From: Alphaproteobacteria bacterium
GTDB lineage: Bacteria > Pseudomonadota > Alphaproteobacteria > 16-39-46
Assembly: GCA_018401675.1 (NCBI GenBank)
Contig: JAGYKM010000002.1
Location: 128,871 to 192,870 of the forward strand
Length of the DNA: 64,000 bases
Direction: 5' to 3'
Both the position numbers and the translations under genes were made by a program. Below the pieces are notes generated by a model. It was not told where the DNA came from. It searched no databases and worked only from the letters and a program-made list of their open reading frames with translations. This document shows positions 61,550 through 64,000 of the stretch, one piece after another. Position 1 is the stretch's first letter, and the number at the start of each line of letters is the position of its first letter.

Positions 61550-63966
61550 TGCGATTTTCCATGTCCTGGCTCAAGCTATTTTTGACAACCACAGCGACGC
61601 CAGAAGCTATAGCTGAAAAGCTGACCGATTTGGGATTAGAAGTGGAATCCATGGTGGATGAGGGGAAAGAGTATGCGCCCTTTAAAGTGGTTCGTGTAAT
61701 GGAAGTCAGTCCCCATCCAGACGCGGATAAGCTCAATGTATGTGGTGTGGACCAAGGGGATGGTGTTTTGCTTCAAATTGTATGTGGGGCCCCAAATGTG
61801 AGAGTAGGTATGCTTGCCGCATTGGCGCCCGTAGGCGTAACTCTTCCGGGATCTACCATTAAAATGAAGGCCGCTCACATTCGAGGCGTTGAGAGTTTCG
61901 GTATGTTGTGCTCAGCCAAAGAGCTTGGGTTGGGAGGCGACGGGTCGGGCATCCTTGATCTGGATGGGGGAACGCCCGGACAGTCTTTGGGGGATCTGGA
62001 TGGATTTTCAAAGAGTGTGTTTGAGGTGAGCATTACCCCCAATAGAGCTGATTGTATGGGCGTATATGGCATTGCCAGAGATCTTGCAGCTGGGGGTTTA
62101 GGGGTACTGAAAGATCTTCCTGTGGGCGATTCGGAAATTGAGGCCATGCATACAAAAGTTGGTGGACTAAGGGTATCTGTGGACTTGGGGTTAACCCCTT
62201 CAGCCTGTCCAGAATTCAGAGCATGTGGCATGAGCGACGTCCGTAATGGAGAAAGTCCAGAATGGCTTAAAGCTTTCTTAGAGGTTGCCGGTTTGGAACC
62301 AATCTCCGCTTTAGTGGACATCACAAATTTTATATCCTTGAGTTTTGCGCGTCCCATGCATGTTTATGATTTGGACAAAATTAAAGGCGGCCTTACAGTG
62401 AGATTCGCCGCGGAAAACGAGATTTTTTCAGCCCTAAATGGAAAAACCTACCAACTCACTCCAGATATGGTGGTGATTGCCGATGAGGACAGCGTCTGTT
62501 CTCTGGGGGGTATTATGGGAGGGATGGATTCACGGTGCACCAGTGAAACTCAGTCAATTCTCATTGAGTGTGCTCTATTTGATGCAACGCTCATTGGCAA
62601 AACCGGGCAAAAACTTAAGATTATTTCCGATGCACGATCTCGGCTTGAAAGGGGTGTAGATCCCCAGAGCACTTTATTTGGATTATCTTATGGGGTGAGG
62701 TTGATAAAGGAGATATGTGGGGGATCGGTGTCTTTTCTTGAGAGTTATGGCGGCGTTTCGAGGGCCCCTTTAGTTCTTTCGTGGGATGATGAGGTTTTTG
62801 TTCAAAAAACGGGCGTGAGTCTTCAAGAAGGAGAAGGGCTATCCATTTTGAAGCGGCTTGGTTTTATCCATAAAGGGGGGAGGGAGATAGAAGTACCGTC
62901 GTGGCGATTGGATGTATCCTTGCTTGAGGACTTAATCGAGGAAGTCATACGAATAAAGGGATACGACTCTATTCCTTTGAAAGAGCTCGGCTCCTTTTCA
63001 ACGAGGGAGAGTCGGTCTGAAGGAGAGGCTCAAAGAAAGCTTTTTCACACTAAGCATGTGTTAGCTCACTCAGGGTTAAATGAGGTTATTACTTATGCTT
63101 TTATCCACCCAAAGGAAGCTGCTCTTTTCGGGGATCTAGATGAAAGACGCTATTTGGATAATCCTTTGTCTCCTGAATTAAGTGTCATGAGGCCTAGTCT
63201 TCTGCCCGGATTGATCAAGGTTTTGGAAAAAAATAATACCCACGGCATAGGGGATGTGGGGGTATTTGAGATGGGGTCCATCTTCTTTCCCAGAGAGGGG
63301 ATAACTGAAGAAAAAAGTGTGGCAGGTGTTTTGCGAGGGATGGCAAATCCTCTAAATTGGCGTGGGCCAAGCAGGAATTATGATTTCTTGGATGCCAAAG
63401 AGAGGGCATTTAAGATGATCAGGGCTTGGGATATAGATGAGCGAGCACTTGAGATAGATCGATCAGAATTGCCTTCGTGGTTGCATCCTAAGGAGTCAGG
63501 GCGGATCTATGGGAAAGGAGAGAAAAATAGAGGAAAAAATCTAGGCTATTTTGGAACGCTCCATCCTCAAGTGATTCAAGCATTGGATTTATCAAAGCGT
63601 GAACCCATAGCGTGTTTTGAAATTAATCTAGATAGATTAGGGCGTTTAAGAAATAAAAAAGACGGGGGATCTTTTTGTCCTTCTGCTTTTCCTAAAGTGA
63701 CAAGAGATTTTTCTTTTTTGATGAACGCTCACAAAGACATCGGTCCTTTACTAGAAAAAATAAAGAAAGTGGATGGATCTTTGATCGAAAAAGTGATTGT
63801 TTTTGATATTTATCAGGGAAAAAATATCGACTCTTCTAAAAAAGCGGTGGCCTTTAGGGTATGGATTTCTTCTATGGAAAAAACCCTAACGGACCATGAA
63901 ATTACGGATTTGTGCACGCGGATAAGTTCTGTGTGTGAGCAAGAAGGGCTTTTGTTGCGCGCTTAA
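61549..63966 (+). CDS. pheT: Phenylalanyl-tRNA synthetase beta subunit
   Basis: An 805-residue PheT. Domains in order: start MRFSMSWLKLFL; EMAP-like tRNA-binding OB fold about 40-150 (VSPHPDADKLNVC, IVCGAPNVRVG); B3/B4 editing domain about 205-370 (VDITNFISLSFARPMHVYDLDK split by conserved turns); B5 domain about 400-470; catalytic-like core about 490-680; and the C-terminal FDX-ACB domain (FPKVTRDFSFLM to the end). It binds tRNA-Phe and edits mischarged Tyr. Its ATG shares one base with the pheS stop (TAATG), so the two are translationally coupled. Confidence 0.97.
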   Translation: MRFSMSWLKLFLTTTATPEAIAEKLTDLGLEVESMVDEGKEYAPFKVVRVMEVSPHPDADKLNVCGVDQGDGVLLQIVCGAPNVRVGMLAALAPVGVTLPGSTIKMKAAHIRGVESFGMLCSAKELGLGGDGSGILDLDGGTPGQSLGDLDGFSKSVFEVSITPNRADCMGVYGIARDLAAGGLGVLKDLPVGDSEIEAMHTKVGGLRVSVDLGLTPSACPEFRACGMSDVRNGESPEWLKAFLEVAGLEPISALVDITNFISLSFARPMHVYDLDKIKGGLTVRFAAENEIFSALNGKTYQLTPDMVVIADEDSVCSLGGIMGGMDSRCTSETQSILIECALFDATLIGKTGQKLKIISDARSRLERGVDPQSTLFGLSYGVRLIKEICGGSVSFLESYGGVSRAPLVLSWDDEVFVQKTGVSLQEGEGLSILKRLGFIHKGGREIEVPSWRLDVSLLEDLIEEVIRIKGYDSIPLKELGSFSTRESRSEGEAQRKLFHTKHVLAHSGLNEVITYAFIHPKEAALFGDLDERRYLDNPLSPELSVMRPSLLPGLIKVLEKNNTHGIGDVGVFEMGSIFFPREGITEEKSVAGVLRGMANPLNWRGPSRNYDFLDAKERAFKMIRAWDIDERALEIDRSELPSWLHPKESGRIYGKGEKNRGKNLGYFGTLHPQVIQALDLSKREPIACFEINLDRLGRLRNKKDGGSFCPSAFPKVTRDFSFLMNAHKDIGPLLEKIKKVDGSLIEKVIVFDIYQGKNIDSSKKAVAFRVWISSMEKTLTDHEITDLCTRISSVCEQEGLLLRA

Positions 63967-63996
63967 GCGTGAAGCTATTTATAAGGATCTTTATCC

Positions 63997-64000
63997 ATGT
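63997..64000 (+). CDS. Possible start of the next gene, cut by the window end
   Basis: AAGGA at 63983-63987 is followed by an ATG at 63997, about ten bases later. Only one codon is visible. Confidence 0.25.

Noticed and set aside
1-64000. CRISPR arrays, insertion sequences, prophage genes
   Set aside because: No regularly spaced direct repeats, no transposase ORFs with terminal repeats (the Rpn gene is a nuclease without flanking ends) and no phage structural genes were seen.

Overview
The window looks like the chromosome of an AT-rich alphaproteobacterium with a shrinking, host-associated genome. The gene order hrcA-grpE next to rph-hemW, dnaB-alr, yajC-secD-secF and pheS-pheT is of alphaproteobacterial type. 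The many single-base lesions, decayed paralogues, secreted Sel1 proteins, a lipase, an Rpn nuclease and a DASS-type carrier fit an intracellular or protist-associated lineage such as Holosporales. That placement is inference; no rRNA is present to confirm it.

Region 1 (1-900) holds a badly decayed rppH and a tRNA-Gln with an abnormal T arm. Region 2 (about 980-30,430) is the striking part: a hybrid NRPS/PKS gene cluster, mostly on the minus strand. Read in transcription order it contains panD, a JmjC-type cupin oxygenase, a decayed ornithine-cyclodeaminase/SbnB-like gene, a 2717-residue megasynthase (A-T-KS-degenerate AT-T-C-A-T-TE), an asparagine-synthetase-like amide/lactam enzyme, an ABC exporter, a second JmjC cupin, a MurE-like ligase, a free-standing adenylation enzyme coupled to an OvoA/EgtB-type sulfoxide synthase, a 51-codon ORF, a DUF2608 HAD protein and an Sfp-type phosphopantetheinyl transferase. 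Two plus-strand copies of a LuxR-HTH/membrane/STAND-NTPase/TPR regulator are interspersed. By-eye reading of the adenylation pockets suggests the second A domain takes beta-alanine, which the panD product would supply. Several members carry frameshifts or in-frame stops.

Region 3 (30.7-42.4 kb) mixes an amber-interrupted coiled-coil exported protein with housekeeping genes: pfk, dps, a Kef-type antiporter, pyk, a DUF882 peptidase, hemW, an rph with a nonsense codon, hrcA and grpE, followed by a palindromic 130-bp element. Region 4 (42.6-50.9 kb) is rich in predicted exported proteins: a decayed and an intact Sel1-repeat paralogue, a class 3 lipase, a protein with a PD-(D/E)XK-like nuclease motif and a pentapeptide-repeat protein. 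It also has tRNA-Lys, a DASS transporter and a frameshifted small exported protein. Region 5 (50.9-64 kb) is mostly core genes: two tandem alanine racemases, dnaB, hpf, an Rpn nuclease with a 12-bp minisatellite, yajC-secD-secF and pheS-pheT.

The main interpretation is an endosymbiont-encoded hybrid natural-product pathway with its own beta-alanine supply, tailoring, export and carrier-protein activation. It is either in early decay or peppered with sequencing indels; the reads behind the assembly would decide which.
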